Assembly: GCA_965247705.1 (NCBI GenBank)
Contig: CBDFHV010000012.1
Span: 22,911 to 86,910 of the forward strand
Direction: 5' to 3'
Origin: CBDFHV01 sp965247705
GTDB taxonomy: Bacteria; Pseudomonadota; Alphaproteobacteria; Rhodospirillales; CAMCUA01
Length of the DNA: 64,000 nt
Shown: positions 1 through 9,858 of the stretch, in pieces
Layout of the letters: the number at the start of each line of letters is the position of its first letter
Numbering within the stretch: position 1 is the first letter of the stretch
The notes under the pieces: generated by a model
What the model was told of the DNA's origin: nothing
The model's input: only the letters and a program-made list of their open reading frames with translations
Databases searched by the model: none
Made by a program: the position numbers and the translations under genes

Positions 1-535
1 CCAGGCAAATGACGATCGGCAGCATGCCGTAGGAGACCCAGTCCGGCGGCTGGAACCCGAAGAAGTAGGTCACCATGCCCTCGGCGCCGCCAATGCGGTC
101 GTTCTTGAACAGGGCCAGCCAGGCCAGCGCCAGCACCCACGACGGCATCATGTAGGGAATGACCGCCACCGACGCGAAAAGTCGCCGTAGTCCGATGTCG
201 GTACGAACCAGAAGCCACGCCAGCAGCGAACCGATCACCAGGGACAGCGCGGTGACTCCCGCGCCGATGATGAGGCTGTTGACGAAGGGCTTGTAAAACA
301 GCGCCCTCGATAGCCGCCCGGTGAACGCGCGTTCGAAATGGAAAAGCGTGAACGCGCCTTCTTCGGCTTCCGGGCGATAAGAGAGATCGTAACTCTGATA
401 ACTCAGGGAATCGCGGATGATCTCAACCAGCGGCGTGAGGATCAGAAAACCCAGAAGCACCAGGAAGAACGCCGCCAGGGGGATCTCGGGGCGGTTGGCG
501 ACGCGGTAGAGGGCGAAGGTCAGTCGTGCGTTCAT
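1..535 (-). CDS. ABC transporter permease, N-terminal part (cut by window edge)
   Basis: Inner-membrane permease of a binding-protein-dependent importer. Only the first 178 codons are present, and the rest lies left of position 1. ATG at 535 begins MNARLTFALYR. A first membrane helix (AAFFLVLLGFLILTP) starts near residue 21. It is followed by a long soluble loop and then helices around LIIGAGVTALSLVIGSLLAWLL and SVAVIPYMMPSWVLALAWLALF. The long loop after helix 1 and this helix pattern resemble FbpB/AfuB-type permeases (Fe3+ or 2-aminoethylphosphonate uptake), but the substrate cannot be read from this fragment. It lies 51 bases downstream of the exported hydrolase gene on the same strand. 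Confidence 0.75.
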   Translation of the reverse strand, partial: MNARLTFALYRVANRPEIPLAAFFLVLLGFLILTPLVEIIRDSLSYQSYDLSYRPEAEEGAFTLFHFERAFTGRLSRALFYKPFVNSLIIGAGVTALSLVIGSLLAWLLVRTDIGLRRLFASVAVIPYMMPSWVLALAWLALFKNDRIGGAEGMVTYFFGFQPPDWVSYGMLPIVICL

Positions 536-586
536 CGTCGACCCGGCGTTCTCCAGGGGGATCCCTGGGACAGGATCGCACGGCAC

Positions 587-1369
587 CTACCGGGCGTCGA
601 GTGTGCGCTCCAAGAATGCAACGATGTCGGGGAAATAGGCGTCCCTCGGTTTCCAGAACCATTGGTGGTTACCGGGATAGTCGGTGCGGCTCTCTTCGAG
701 CCTGCCCGCGGCTTCCAGGTTGGGAAGCAGTCGGCGCTTCAGCAACTTCTTGATCGAGGCATTGTCATCGCGTCCAAGCGTGACCATCACCGGTGCCGCC
801 AGGGATGCAAGCCTGTCCCGTTTGGCCGCTTCGCGAAGCTGCATCGGCCCCGCGTCCCGCATCGTGGCCGGCGACATCAAGACCACCGCCGCAAGATCGT
901 CACGTCCCATCGCCGTCCACAGGGTGACCAGGCCCCCTTCCGAAAAGCCGACCAGCCCCAGGCGGTCGGTCCGCACTTCGGGGCGACTTTTCAGGTAGGC
1001 GACGGCGGCCCTCGTTATGGCCATGCCGCCGTCCACCGCTTGTTGGTAGCGGGCGTCGGCGTCGTGGTCGCGGATCGGCGCCAGGGACACGAAATTCGCC
1101 TTCGCCAGGGCATCGACGAAGGCCGCCACGTCGTAGCCGGCGTCGCGGGCCCCTTGGTAGCCGCTTTTGCGAACCCTGGTCCCGTGGCTGTAGATCACCG
1201 CTGGAAACGGTCCAGGACCCTCGGGGGTGCCAAGCAGAGCCTTGATCCTTGGACCGTTGGGCACCGCGATCTCGACCCAGTCCGTGGCCGCGACCACGGG
1301 CCCAGGCGCCACCAGCAGCGCCACCGCCATCGCCACCGCCATCGAGACGATTCCCATCCAACGCGCCAC
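587..1369 (-). CDS. Exported alpha/beta hydrolase (dienelactone-hydrolase-like)
   Basis: Predicted periplasmic alpha/beta-hydrolase of 260 residues. GTG 1369 is chosen because GGAAGG lies 5 bases upstream. It gives a short basic start followed by a hydrophobic signal segment ending near PVVAA. The nucleophile elbow is GFSEGG (Ser about 143), the likely acid is in LGRDDN (about 201-202), and the base is His about 235 in GNHQWFW. The fold and the triad spacing match the dienelactone hydrolase/prolyl-oligopeptidase-like group. The substrate is unknown. It is not clearly an S-formylglutathione hydrolase even though formaldehyde dehydrogenase lies upstream. ATG 1357 is an alternative start inside the signal peptide. 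Confidence 0.7.
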   Translation of the reverse strand: MARWMGIVSMAVAMAVALLVAPGPVVAATDWVEIAVPNGPRIKALLGTPEGPGPFPAVIYSHGTRVRKSGYQGARDAGYDVAAFVDALAKANFVSLAPIRDHDADARYQQAVDGGMAITRAAVAYLKSRPEVRTDRLGLVGFSEGGLVTLWTAMGRDDLAAVVLMSPATMRDAGPMQLREAAKRDRLASLAAPVMVTLGRDDNASIKKLLKRRLLPNLEAAGRLEESRTDYPGNHQWFWKPRDAYFPDIVAFLERTLDAR

Positions 1370-1482
1370 GACAACCTTCCTTCCGCCTCGGCATCCGCGA
1401 AGAAACAAGCCACCAATTCGGGCTCACGGGGCGTAGGGCGTCAAGGGTGCATCCGGTTGCATTCCATGGCCGACGTGCTGGC

Positions 1483-2208
1483 TCACGCCTTCTTGTTTTC
1501 CAGCCAGTCCTGCCAACCGCCGATGTGGGGGTCGTTGGGCCGCTTTTCGTAGAATTCGATCAGCGGGCGGTAGAGGTTCAACAGGCGCCACAAGCCGTCG
1601 ATGGCATCGCCCCGGCCTTCCTCAGGGTCCGCCCAGTCGATGCGCAGGTCGGTGCGGGCGTATTCGTCGTCGCCATGGACGAGGACGCCGCCCGAATTGT
1701 GGCCGATCTTCTCGCCCCCGGCATCCCGCCCGGCCTGCAAGGCCGTAAGCAGACGATCCTCCATCAACGCGCCGCCGCTGGCGCGGAAAGACCCCGCCAT
1801 GGCCGTCACGACAGCCTCGCCGGTAAGCAGGTTGCCCATGGCGGCGAAGTTGGTGTCGGTCACGCTGCCCTTCCAGTCGGCGTTTTCGCTGCCGGTGAAG
1901 ACGGCGGACCGGCCCGACCGGTCGACGATGCCGATCTGGCGGTACTCGAACCACTCGTCCGAACCGCGCATCTCCTCGATGGCGCCTTCCGGCGAATAGC
2001 CGAGGGCGAGAAGCCTCAGGGCCATGTGGGACAGGGCCGGGTTGGCGAAGGCCTGGCTGGAGACGGCGCCGACGCCGGTCCGCACCAGCGGGCAGCGGGC
2101 GCTGACGGCCGGCGGGCTGGTGGTGATGGCCACGCCCATGGCCCCGGTGTCGGCGCAGCGGCCGATGATGGTGAAGGTGTGGCACTGGATGCCGAGGTCG
2201 AAGGTCAT
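1483..2208 (-). CDS. DUF1028 family protein (Ntn-hydrolase-like)
   Basis: A 241-residue protein with the DUF1028 pattern. It has HTFTIIGRCADTGAMGVA at the N-terminus, then a GVGAVSSQAFANP segment and the RQIGIVDRSGR / FTGSENADWKG region. The family is a predicted Ntn-hydrolase-fold enzyme of unknown substrate, often near amidohydrolase or catabolic genes. AAGGA lies 13 bases before ATG 2208. It starts 24 bases after the formaldehyde dehydrogenase stop on the same strand, so the two are probably co-transcribed. No signal peptide is seen, so it is likely cytoplasmic. Confidence 0.82.
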   Translation of the reverse strand: MTFDLGIQCHTFTIIGRCADTGAMGVAITTSPPAVSARCPLVRTGVGAVSSQAFANPALSHMALRLLALGYSPEGAIEEMRGSDEWFEYRQIGIVDRSGRSAVFTGSENADWKGSVTDTNFAAMGNLLTGEAVVTAMAGSFRASGGALMEDRLLTALQAGRDAGGEKIGHNSGGVLVHGDDEYARTDLRIDWADPEEGRGDAIDGLWRLLNLYRPLIEFYEKRPNDPHIGGWQDWLENKKA

Positions 2209-2232
2209 GGGAATGTCGTCCTTGCCGTTGAT

Positions 2233-3342
<1,110 letters not shown>

Positions 3343-3464
3343 GGGTTCCCCTCCTGTTGGCGGTGGCGTGGGTTGGCGACCTGCCCTTATAACAGGGGAA
3401 TGTTCGCTTTTTACAGCCACCGGCCCAGCGACTGACCGACTAATTTTCATATGAGGATCAACCC

Positions 3465-4511
3465 ATGACGACCGCCACGCGCCGGGTTCGCCTGCACATT
3501 CAGAACATGCCGGTTCCGGAGGCGCCGGCGGGAGAGGAAGTTCCCGACCGTTCGGCGGACACCGCCTTTCGGGTCACGCGTGAACGATTCGATGCAGCCT
3601 GCGCGCGGCATCCGGACCTGGCGGCGGCGTTGGACGCGACCATCAGCGACGATCTGGCCGACCTCGACCCGGCCGCCGCCGAGGCCGAGATCGTCTTCAG
3701 CAAGACCAAGGTGCTGCGTGAGAACTTCCCGGTGCCGGCGGCGCCGCACCTGAAATGGGTGTTCGTGACCTCCGCCGGTGTGGAGACCCTGCTGCCCCTG
3801 AACTGGCTTCCGCCTGGCGTCGTGCTGGTGAACTGCCGGGGGACCCACGGGGAGAAGGCGGGCGAGTTCGCGCTGACCGCCATCCTCATGCTCAGCGCGC
3901 GCATTCCCTATTTCGTCGACCGCCAGCGGGAAGCCCGCTGGGACCCGGTCTTTTCCACCGGGGCGCGGGGCAAGACAGTGGTCGTAGTGGGGACCGGCGT
4001 CATGGGCGGCGCGGCGATGGGCCGCGCCCGCGAGGTCGGTTTGGTGGTCATCGGCGTCAACGCCAGCGGCCGGCCCCACCCGGCGGCGGACGAGACGATG
4101 CCCGTCGCCGACCTGGCACGGGTGCTGCCCCGGGCCGATTTCCTAGTCATCACGGCACCGTCGACCCCGTCCACCCAGGGCCTGATCGGGCGCCGGGAAC
4201 TGGACCTGATGAAGCCGACGGCCGGCCTGGTCAACATCGCCCGCGGCCACCTGGTCGATCAGGCCGCCCTGGCCGACAAGTTGACCCGGGGCGAACTGGC
4301 CGGCGCAATTCTCGACGTTTTCGACCGGGAACCCCTGCCGCCCGAGTCACCCCTGTGGTCGACCCCCAACCTGATCATGACGCCCCACGTCTCCTGCGAC
4401 GACGCCGAGGCCTATACGCCCCTTACCCTCGACGTCTTCTTTGCCAATCTGGCCACCTACCTGGCCGGCGAACCCATGCCCAATCAGGTCGACCCGGCGC
4501 GGGGGTATTGA
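3465..4511 (+). CDS. D-isomer-specific 2-hydroxyacid dehydrogenase
   Basis: NAD(P)-dependent reductase or dehydrogenase of D-2-hydroxy acids, 348 residues, cytoplasmic. The Rossmann motif GTGVMG sits at residues 176-181. The catalytic Arg is in NIARGHLV, Glu in FDREPLP, and His in TPHVSCDD, in the family order. GAGGA lies 8 bases before ATG 3465. The N-terminal substrate-binding half is divergent, so glyoxylate/hydroxypyruvate reductase versus another specificity cannot be decided here. It is the last gene before the IS110-family insertion. Confidence 0.88.
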   Translation: MTTATRRVRLHIQNMPVPEAPAGEEVPDRSADTAFRVTRERFDAACARHPDLAAALDATISDDLADLDPAAAEAEIVFSKTKVLRENFPVPAAPHLKWVFVTSAGVETLLPLNWLPPGVVLVNCRGTHGEKAGEFALTAILMLSARIPYFVDRQREARWDPVFSTGARGKTVVVVGTGVMGGAAMGRAREVGLVVIGVNASGRPHPAADETMPVADLARVLPRADFLVITAPSTPSTQGLIGRRELDLMKPTAGLVNIARGHLVDQAALADKLTRGELAGAILDVFDREPLPPESPLWSTPNLIMTPHVSCDDAEAYTPLTLDVFFANLATYLAGEPMPNQVDPARGY

Positions 4512-4638
4512 GGGGTTGCCGCGTTGACTTGCCATCTAATGCATGGCACCAATTCGATGTACAAATCATACGGATGTCGCATGAATTGTTTCCCCGTAGG
4601 CAAGTTGAACGTGGGGCCATGCCGCACCCCTCATTGTC

Positions 4639-4715
4639 GTCCCCGGGCTCCGTCCCGGGGACCCATGGGACAGGGCGGACTCCACGCCTGAGGCGCGATG
4701 GGTCACCGGGACGAG
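4639..4715. repeat. REP-type paired palindrome (second unit split by the IS110-family element)
   Basis: Unit one is a 9-bp perfect stem, GTCCCCGGG at 4639-4647 and CCCGGGGAC at 4654-4662, with a 6-base loop. Unit two starts 39 bases later with GTCACCGGG (4702-4710). Its complement CCCGGTGAC is at 6275-6283 on the far side of the insertion. Rejoining at the shared GAG (4713-4715 and 6272-6274) restores a 9-bp stem with loop ACGAG. Two palindromes in tandem are typical of alphaproteobacterial intergenic REP repeats. Confidence 0.8.
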
Positions 4716-4806
4716 ACTGTATGTCCTTGGAGGCGGCTCGCCTCGATGTGCAACGATCGAGGGCTGCGCCGCTTCGGCGCCTGTCCTCATGCACAGGAGA
4801 CGAGCC

Positions 4807-5949
4807 ATGACGGAGACTATCACGACGATTGGACTGGACGTGCACAAGATGAGCATCTCGGTGGCGGTGGCGGGACCGGACGTTGGCCCCGAGGCGGTGT
4901 TCATCGGCGAGATCGCCAACCGGCCGAGGGAGATTGCCGGCATGCTCGGCAAGCTGGCGGCGCGCCACGGCGCTCTGGCGCTGTGCTACGAGGCCGGCCC
5001 GTGCGGCTATGGGATCCATCGCCTGGCGAAGCGCCTGGGCCATGACTGCATGGTGGTGGCGCCATCGCTGATCCCCAAGGCGGCGGGGCGGCGGGTGAAG
5101 ACCGACCGCCGCGATGCGCTGGACCTGGCGCGGTTGCACCGGGCGGGCCAGCTGACGGCGGTGTGGGTGCCCGATGCGGCCCACGAGGCGATGCGCGATC
5201 TGGTGCGCGCCCGCGAGGCCGCCATGCGGGCGCTGCGTCAGACCCGCCAGCAACTGCACAGCTTTCTGTTGCGCCACGATCGCATTTGGCAAGGGCTCAG
5301 CAACTGGAGCCGCGCCCACGAGCGCTGGCTCGACACCCAGACCTTCGAGCATGCGGCCCAGCAGATCGTCTTCGAGGACGCCCGGCGCGCCATCGCCGCC
5401 GCCGCCGCCAAGGCGCGCCTGCAAAGCCTCGACCAGGAGATCACCAGGCTGCTGCCCGACTACTCGATGGCCCCCGTCTCGATGGCCCCCGTCGTTGCCG
5501 CCTTCCAAGGCCTGCGCGGGGTCTCCCAATTGGCCGCCGTCACCGCCTGCGCCGAGGTCGGCGACTTCCGGCGCTTTGACAACCCGCGCCAGCTCATGGC
5601 TTATCTCGGCCTGGTTCCCAGCGAGCACTCCAGTGGCTCCCGCCAGCGCCGCGGTGCCATCACCAAGGCCGGCAACAGCCGCCTGCGCCGCATCCTCGTG
5701 GAAGGCGCCTGGAGCTATCGCCTGCCGGCCCGCGTCGCCACCGCCAAGCGGGCCAAGCTGGAGCCCCTCGAGGGCGCCGTCCAGGACATCGCCTGGAAGG
5801 CCCAGCGCCGGCTCTGCGCCCGCTTCCGCCAGATGACCGCCCGCGGCAAGCCCGCCAACCTGGTCACCGTCGCCATCGCCCGCGAAATGGCCGCCTTCCT
5901 GTGGGACATCGCCCGCCACACCGCGCCGGCGGAAACCGCTGGCCACTGA
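4807..5949 (+). CDS. IS110-family transposase (DEDD recombinase)
   Basis: RNA-guided DEDD/serine recombinase of 380 residues. ATG 4807 follows AGGAGACGAGCC; an in-frame ATG at 4789 lacks a ribosome site. The N-terminal RuvC-like domain starts TIGLDVHK (Asp11) with further acidic positions in LCYEAGP and VKTDRRDALDLA. The C-terminal Transposase_20 domain contains GLRGVSQLAAVTACAEVGDF, YLGLVPSEHSSGS and AITKAGNSRLRR, including the serine-rich motif that supplies the nucleophile. The frame is intact, so the element may be active. Confidence 0.93.
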   Translation: MTETITTIGLDVHKMSISVAVAGPDVGPEAVFIGEIANRPREIAGMLGKLAARHGALALCYEAGPCGYGIHRLAKRLGHDCMVVAPSLIPKAAGRRVKTDRRDALDLARLHRAGQLTAVWVPDAAHEAMRDLVRAREAAMRALRQTRQQLHSFLLRHDRIWQGLSNWSRAHERWLDTQTFEHAAQQIVFEDARRAIAAAAAKARLQSLDQEITRLLPDYSMAPVSMAPVVAAFQGLRGVSQLAAVTACAEVGDFRRFDNPRQLMAYLGLVPSEHSSGSRQRRGAITKAGNSRLRRILVEGAWSYRLPARVATAKRAKLEPLEGAVQDIAWKAQRRLCARFRQMTARGKPANLVTVAIAREMAAFLWDIARHTAPAETAGH

Positions 5950-6274
5950 TCCGCCAACCCCAACCAGCAGCAGCGGAGATATCGCCGCCCAGACATTCCA
6001 ACCCCGCGACACAACCCGATCCCATGCTCACGGCTGGGGGCGGCGCAGGTGCTGGGGAACCCTCGACCGGGCTTTGCGGCCATCAGGACCCGCGCGACAA
6101 GACAGAGGCAGCCCCGGGACGCAAAAACGGAAATGCGGTAGCCAACCCGCGCATAAGAGCTTGATCCACCGTCGTCTCACCCGCCGCCTCCAGCCCTGGG
6201 CAGGCTACAACCACCCACAGTCCGTTGCACGGAGACGAAATCCATGCCTCAAACCTTGAAAACGGACATAAGAG
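5950..6274 (+). ncRNA. Candidate guide (bridge/seek) RNA region of the IS110-family element
   Basis: This noncoding 325-base tail of the element has no plausible gene. Three short matches fit guide logic. CCGGGACG (6114-6121) equals the left target flank at 4706-4713. ACCGGGCT (6066-6073) is the reverse complement of the right flank at 6273-6280. CATAAGAGC (6152-6160) equals the element's right end plus first flank base at 6267-6275. IS110/IS1111 elements are known to encode a structured RNA whose loops pair with target and donor ends. The assignment here is inference. Eight-base matches in GC-rich DNA can be chance, and the left/right guide order is the reverse of that described for IS621. 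Confidence 0.45.
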
Positions 6275-6448
6275 CCCGGTGACGACACTTTGGGGGATAC
6301 CGCCAGTTGGTTCCCTCTCTTCACGATCGGCATCGGGGAGGCCCGGCCTGCCCCGGCGGACCGGCCGGGGATCATGGCTGCCAGCCCGTTGCAACATTCG
6401 GGAATCGTTCAAGCTGAATCCGAATCATAAGCGGGAGAAGTGCGAGCC

Positions 6449-6755
6449 ATGATCCGATCATTCCCGACGAAAAGCGAGCGGTTCAGTCTCCGGCTCGATC
6501 CGAGGGCCAAGAAGCGGATCGAGCTTGCGGCTTCCGTCGAGGGGGAGGACGGTCAGCGAATTCGTTCTGTCGAGCGCCCTGTCCCGGGTGGAGCAGACCA
6601 TCCGTGAACACGAGACAATTGCCCTCGGCGAGCAGGACGCGGAGGCGCTTTTCGACGCGTTGGTCAATCCGCCGAGGATGAGCGCGAAGCTTGCCAAGGC
6701 CCTTCGGGAACACGGCCGCCGTCTCCTCCCGCCACTGACTTCGATTGGAGGGTAG
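6449..6755 (+). pseudogene. DUF1778 (TacA-type) antitoxin, frameshifted, no toxin beside it
   Basis: Reads as a DUF1778 antitoxin in two frames. ATG 6449 gives a ribbon-helix-helix start (SERFSLRLDPRAKKRIELAA). The continuation TVSEFVLSSALSRVEQTI and the C-terminal SAKLAKALREHGRR lie in another frame ending at 6755. The switch falls in a run of five G near 6542; one G fewer restores a single frame of about 101 residues. These antitoxins are normally followed by a GNAT acetyltransferase toxin. None is found in the 84 bases before the next gene, so this is an orphan remnant or a sequencing error in an orphan antitoxin. It begins about 175 bases past the IS. Confidence 0.75.
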
Positions 6756-6839
6756 GGGGCGGTCCTCCGCACACCAGCAAGCCGTTCAGTGTCCCTTGGT
6801 ATAGCTCGTAAAGCCCGCGATCACTGCTCCAACCGCAGC

Positions 6840-8090
6840 TCAAACCGCGCCGTCCTCCCGCGCCTTGGCGATCTGGTCGTCGTCCCAGCCGACGATCTCT
6901 TTCAAGATCTCGTCGGTGTGCTCGCCCAGCAGCGGCGAACGCCTGACCTCGGCCGGGGAGTCGGAGAGCTTGATGGGGCAGCCGACGGTCAGATACTTGC
7001 CACGGGTCGGGTGATCGACCTCGACGATGGTTCCGGTCTCGCGCAAGGAAGGCTCCTCCGCCAGCTCCTTCATCGACAGGATCGGCCCGCAGGGGATGTT
7101 CAGCGGGTTGCAGGCCCGCATCACCTCGAACTTGTCCAACGTCTTGGTCCACTGCTCGATGCGGTCGAAAATCTGCGGGATCTTGTCGAGCCGCGCGTCC
7201 GGCTTCGCGTAACCCGGGTCTTCCTTCCATCCCGGCTCACCGATCAAGTCACAGATGTTTTTCCACACCGCCGCCTGGGTAATAAAGTAGACGTAAGCGT
7301 TGGGATCGCTTTCCCAGCCCTTGCACTTGATAATCCAGCCGGGCTGGCCGCCCCCGGAATCGTTGCCGGCGCGCGGCACGGAGTCCCCGAAGGGAATATC
7401 CTGGCCGTACTGGCTGTATTCCTTCAGCGGGCCATGCCGCAGCCGCTGCTGGTCGCGCAGTTTGACCCGGGACAGATTGAGCACGCCGTCCTGCATCGAA
7501 CATTCGACGCGCTGGCCACGGCCCGACTGCTCCCGGTGGTACAACGCGGTGACAATCCCCAGCGCAAGATGAACGCCGGTGCCCGAATCTCCGATCTGCG
7601 CCCCGGTCACCAGCGGCGGGCCGTCCAGGAAGCCGGTGGTCGAGGCCGAGCCGCCGGCGCACTGGGCAACGTTTTCGTAAACCTTGCAGTCCTCGAAAGG
7701 CCCCGGACCGAAACCGTTGATCGAGGCGTAGATCAGCCGCGGATTGATTTCTTGAATCTTCTCCCACGGGAAGCCCATCCGGTCGATCGCTCCGGGCGCG
7801 AAGTTTTCGAGCATGACGTCGCATTCCTCGAGCAGCCGGGTGAATATCTGCTTGCCCCGATCGGTCTTGGGATTGATCGTCACGCTGCGCTTGTTGTGGT
7901 TCAGCATCGTGAAGTACAGGCTGTCCACGTCCGGGATGTCGCGCAACTGGCCGCGGGTGATGTCGCCGACGCCAGGCCGCTCCACCTTGATCACGTCGGC
8001 GCCGAACCACGCCAGAAGCTGCGAGCAGGTCGGCCCCGACTGGACATGAGTCATGTCGAGGATTCTTACGCCTTCCAGTGCCTTTGCCAT
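6840..8090 (-). CDS. frc: Formyl-CoA:oxalate CoA-transferase
   Basis: Moves CoA from formyl-CoA to oxalate, giving oxalyl-CoA and formate. Class III (CaiB/BaiF) transferase of 416 residues, the normal length. Asp168 in QIGDSGTG corresponds to the catalytic aspartate (about 169) of characterised Frc enzymes, and the N-terminus ILDMTHVQSGP is typical. GAGGAA lies just before ATG 8090 in the 12-base gap after oxc, so the two genes are tightly coupled. With Oxc it forms a cycle that regenerates formyl-CoA. The neighbouring oxc supports oxalate over other CaiB substrates. Confidence 0.95.
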   Translation of the reverse strand: MAKALEGVRILDMTHVQSGPTCSQLLAWFGADVIKVERPGVGDITRGQLRDIPDVDSLYFTMLNHNKRSVTINPKTDRGKQIFTRLLEECDVMLENFAPGAIDRMGFPWEKIQEINPRLIYASINGFGPGPFEDCKVYENVAQCAGGSASTTGFLDGPPLVTGAQIGDSGTGVHLALGIVTALYHREQSGRGQRVECSMQDGVLNLSRVKLRDQQRLRHGPLKEYSQYGQDIPFGDSVPRAGNDSGGGQPGWIIKCKGWESDPNAYVYFITQAAVWKNICDLIGEPGWKEDPGYAKPDARLDKIPQIFDRIEQWTKTLDKFEVMRACNPLNIPCGPILSMKELAEEPSLRETGTIVEVDHPTRGKYLTVGCPIKLSDSPAEVRRSPLLGEHTDEILKEIVGWDDDQIAKAREDGAV

Positions 8091-8102
8091 GTTCTTCCTC
8101 GC

Positions 8103-9827
8103 TTACTTCTTTGCCACAACGCTTTGTGGATTGAGATTGCCGATGCGCCCGCTCTCGGTGCCGGCGGCTTCGTCGATGACGGCGTTCACCAGAGTTGGCT
8201 TGCCGGAATCCATTGCTTCGTTCACGGCTTGCCTCAGGTCGTCCGGCGAGCTCGCATGCACGCCGACGCCACCGAACGCCTCCATCATCTTGTCGTAGCG
8301 GGCGCCCTTGACGAAAACCGTCGTCGCCACATCCTTGCCTCCCGAGGGATTGACGTCGGTGCCGCGATAGATGCCGCCATTGTTGAACACCACCACGCAG
8401 ATCGGCAGGTTGTAACGGCAGATGGTCTCGATCTCCATGCCGGAGAAGCCGAAGGCGCTGTCGCCTTCCAGCGCCAGCACCGGCTTGCCGGTTTCGACGG
8501 CCGCCGCGATGGCGCTCCCCATGCCGACGCCCATCACGCCCCAGGTGCCGACGTCCAGCCGCTTGCGGGGCTGGTACATGTCGATGATGCCGCGGGCGAA
8601 ATCCAGGGTGTTCGCACCTTCGTTGACGAGAATCGCGTCGGGCCGGTCCTTGATGATGGTGCGCAGCACGCCAAGCGCGCCGTGATAGTCCATCGGGACG
8701 TTGTTGTTCTGCAGCCGGGGCGCCATTCGGGCCACGTTAGAGTCGACCTTGGCCCGGACCTCGTCGGTCCATTCCTTGGCCGGTGGCGCCCAGGTCGCGC
8801 CCATCCCGTCAAGCAAGGCGCGAACGCAGGAGCCGATATCGCCGACGACCGGGGCCGCGATCTCGAGGTTGCTGTCCATTTCACGGGGCTCGATGTCGAT
8901 GTGCACGAACGTCTTGGGCGCGGTGCCCCATGCCTTGCCCTTGCCATGGGACAACAGCCAGTTGAGCCGCGCGCCGATCAGCATGACGGTGTCCGACTGC
9001 CGCAGGACCAGGGACCGCGCCGCGCCGGCCGACTGGGGATGGGTGTCCGGCAGCAGTCCCTTGGCCATGCTCATCGGCAGGTAGGGCATGCCGCTCTTTT
9101 CCACCAGAGCGCGGATGTCCCCGTCGGCCTGGGCGTAGGCAGCGCCCTTGCCGAGGATGATCAGTGGCTTCTGCGCCGCCTTCAGCACGTCCAAGGCACG
9201 GGAAATTGCCTCCGGCGCGGGTATTTGCGCTGGCGCCGGATCGATGACTTCCACCAGGGACGTCGCCCCGGCCTCGGCCTTCATCGCTTGGCCCAGAAGC
9301 TTCGCCGGCAGGTCCAGATAAACGCCGCCTGGCCGGCCCGACACGGCGGCGCGGATCGCCCGCGCGACACCGATGCCGATATCTTCGGCGTGCAGGATAC
9401 GATACGCCGCCTTGCATAGGGGCTTGGCAACGGCCAGCTGGTCCATTTCCTCGTAGTCGCCCTGCTGCAGGTCGACGATTTCCCGTTCGGACGAGCCGCT
9501 GATCAGGATCATCGGAAAGCAATTCGTGGTGGCGTGGGCCAGCGCCGTCAGCCCGTTGAGGAAGCCCGGGGCCGAAACGGTCAGGCAGACGCCGGGCTTC
9601 TTGGTCAGGAAGCCGGCGATGGCGGCGGCATAGCCGGCGTTCTGCTCATGGCGGAAGGACAGGACCCGCATGCCCGCGGCCTGCATGTAGCGGCCGAGAT
9701 CGGTGATCGGGATGCCGGGTACGTTGTAGATGGTATGGATGTCGTTCAGCTTCAGCGCGTCAATGATCAGGTGAAAGCCGTCGGTCAGAGCCTCTTCTTG
9801 GTCCGTTTGCGTTGCCAACTCGGCCAT
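8103..9827 (-). CDS. oxc: Oxalyl-CoA decarboxylase
   Basis: Thiamine-diphosphate enzyme converting oxalyl-CoA to formyl-CoA and CO2, cytoplasmic, 574 residues. Glu61 (SFRHEQNAG) is the cofactor-activating glutamate. The diphosphate/Mg-binding motif runs from GDSAFGFSGME to FNNGGIYRG, with Tyr in the RG-proximal loop as in Oxc. GAGG precedes ATG 9827. It lies between gntR (31 bases upstream) and frc (12 bases downstream), so the three form one operon for oxalate use or detoxification. Confidence 0.95.
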   Translation of the reverse strand: MAELATQTDQEEALTDGFHLIIDALKLNDIHTIYNVPGIPITDLGRYMQAAGMRVLSFRHEQNAGYAAAIAGFLTKKPGVCLTVSAPGFLNGLTALAHATTNCFPMILISGSSEREIVDLQQGDYEEMDQLAVAKPLCKAAYRILHAEDIGIGVARAIRAAVSGRPGGVYLDLPAKLLGQAMKAEAGATSLVEVIDPAPAQIPAPEAISRALDVLKAAQKPLIILGKGAAYAQADGDIRALVEKSGMPYLPMSMAKGLLPDTHPQSAGAARSLVLRQSDTVMLIGARLNWLLSHGKGKAWGTAPKTFVHIDIEPREMDSNLEIAAPVVGDIGSCVRALLDGMGATWAPPAKEWTDEVRAKVDSNVARMAPRLQNNNVPMDYHGALGVLRTIIKDRPDAILVNEGANTLDFARGIIDMYQPRKRLDVGTWGVMGVGMGSAIAAAVETGKPVLALEGDSAFGFSGMEIETICRYNLPICVVVFNNGGIYRGTDVNPSGGKDVATTVFVKGARYDKMMEAFGGVGVHASSPDDLRQAVNEAMDSGKPTLVNAVIDEAAGTESGRIGNLNPQSVVAKK

Positions 9828-9858
9828 GTTGCCTACCTCGGGGTTCGATGGGGTGGGG

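Larger units (their letters stand above)
4716..6274 (+). mobile_element. IS110-family (IS1111-group-like) insertion sequence, about 1559 bp
   Basis: Element carrying one DEDD transposase. Its ends are set by the interrupted REP palindrome: removing 4716-6274 rebuilds the repeat, with a 3-base ambiguity because GAG occurs at both junctions. There are no terminal inverted repeats and no long target duplication, as expected for IS110. Subterminal inverted repeats TATGTCC (4720-4726) and GGACATA (6264-6270) lie a few bases inside each end, a feature of the IS1111 group. The 5' noncoding part is short (about 90 bases) and the 3' noncoding part long (about 325 bases), also as in IS1111, where the guide RNA lies downstream of the transposase gene. 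Confidence 0.85.

Noticed and set aside
6756..6839. GNAT toxin partner for the DUF1778 antitoxin
   Set aside because: Only 84 bases remain before frc, and neither strand shows acetyltransferase motifs.
6789..9419. Very long plus-strand open frame opposite frc and oxc
   Set aside because: It lies antisense to two clearly recognisable enzymes. Long antisense frames are a normal by-product of high-GC codon use, and the translation shows no family.
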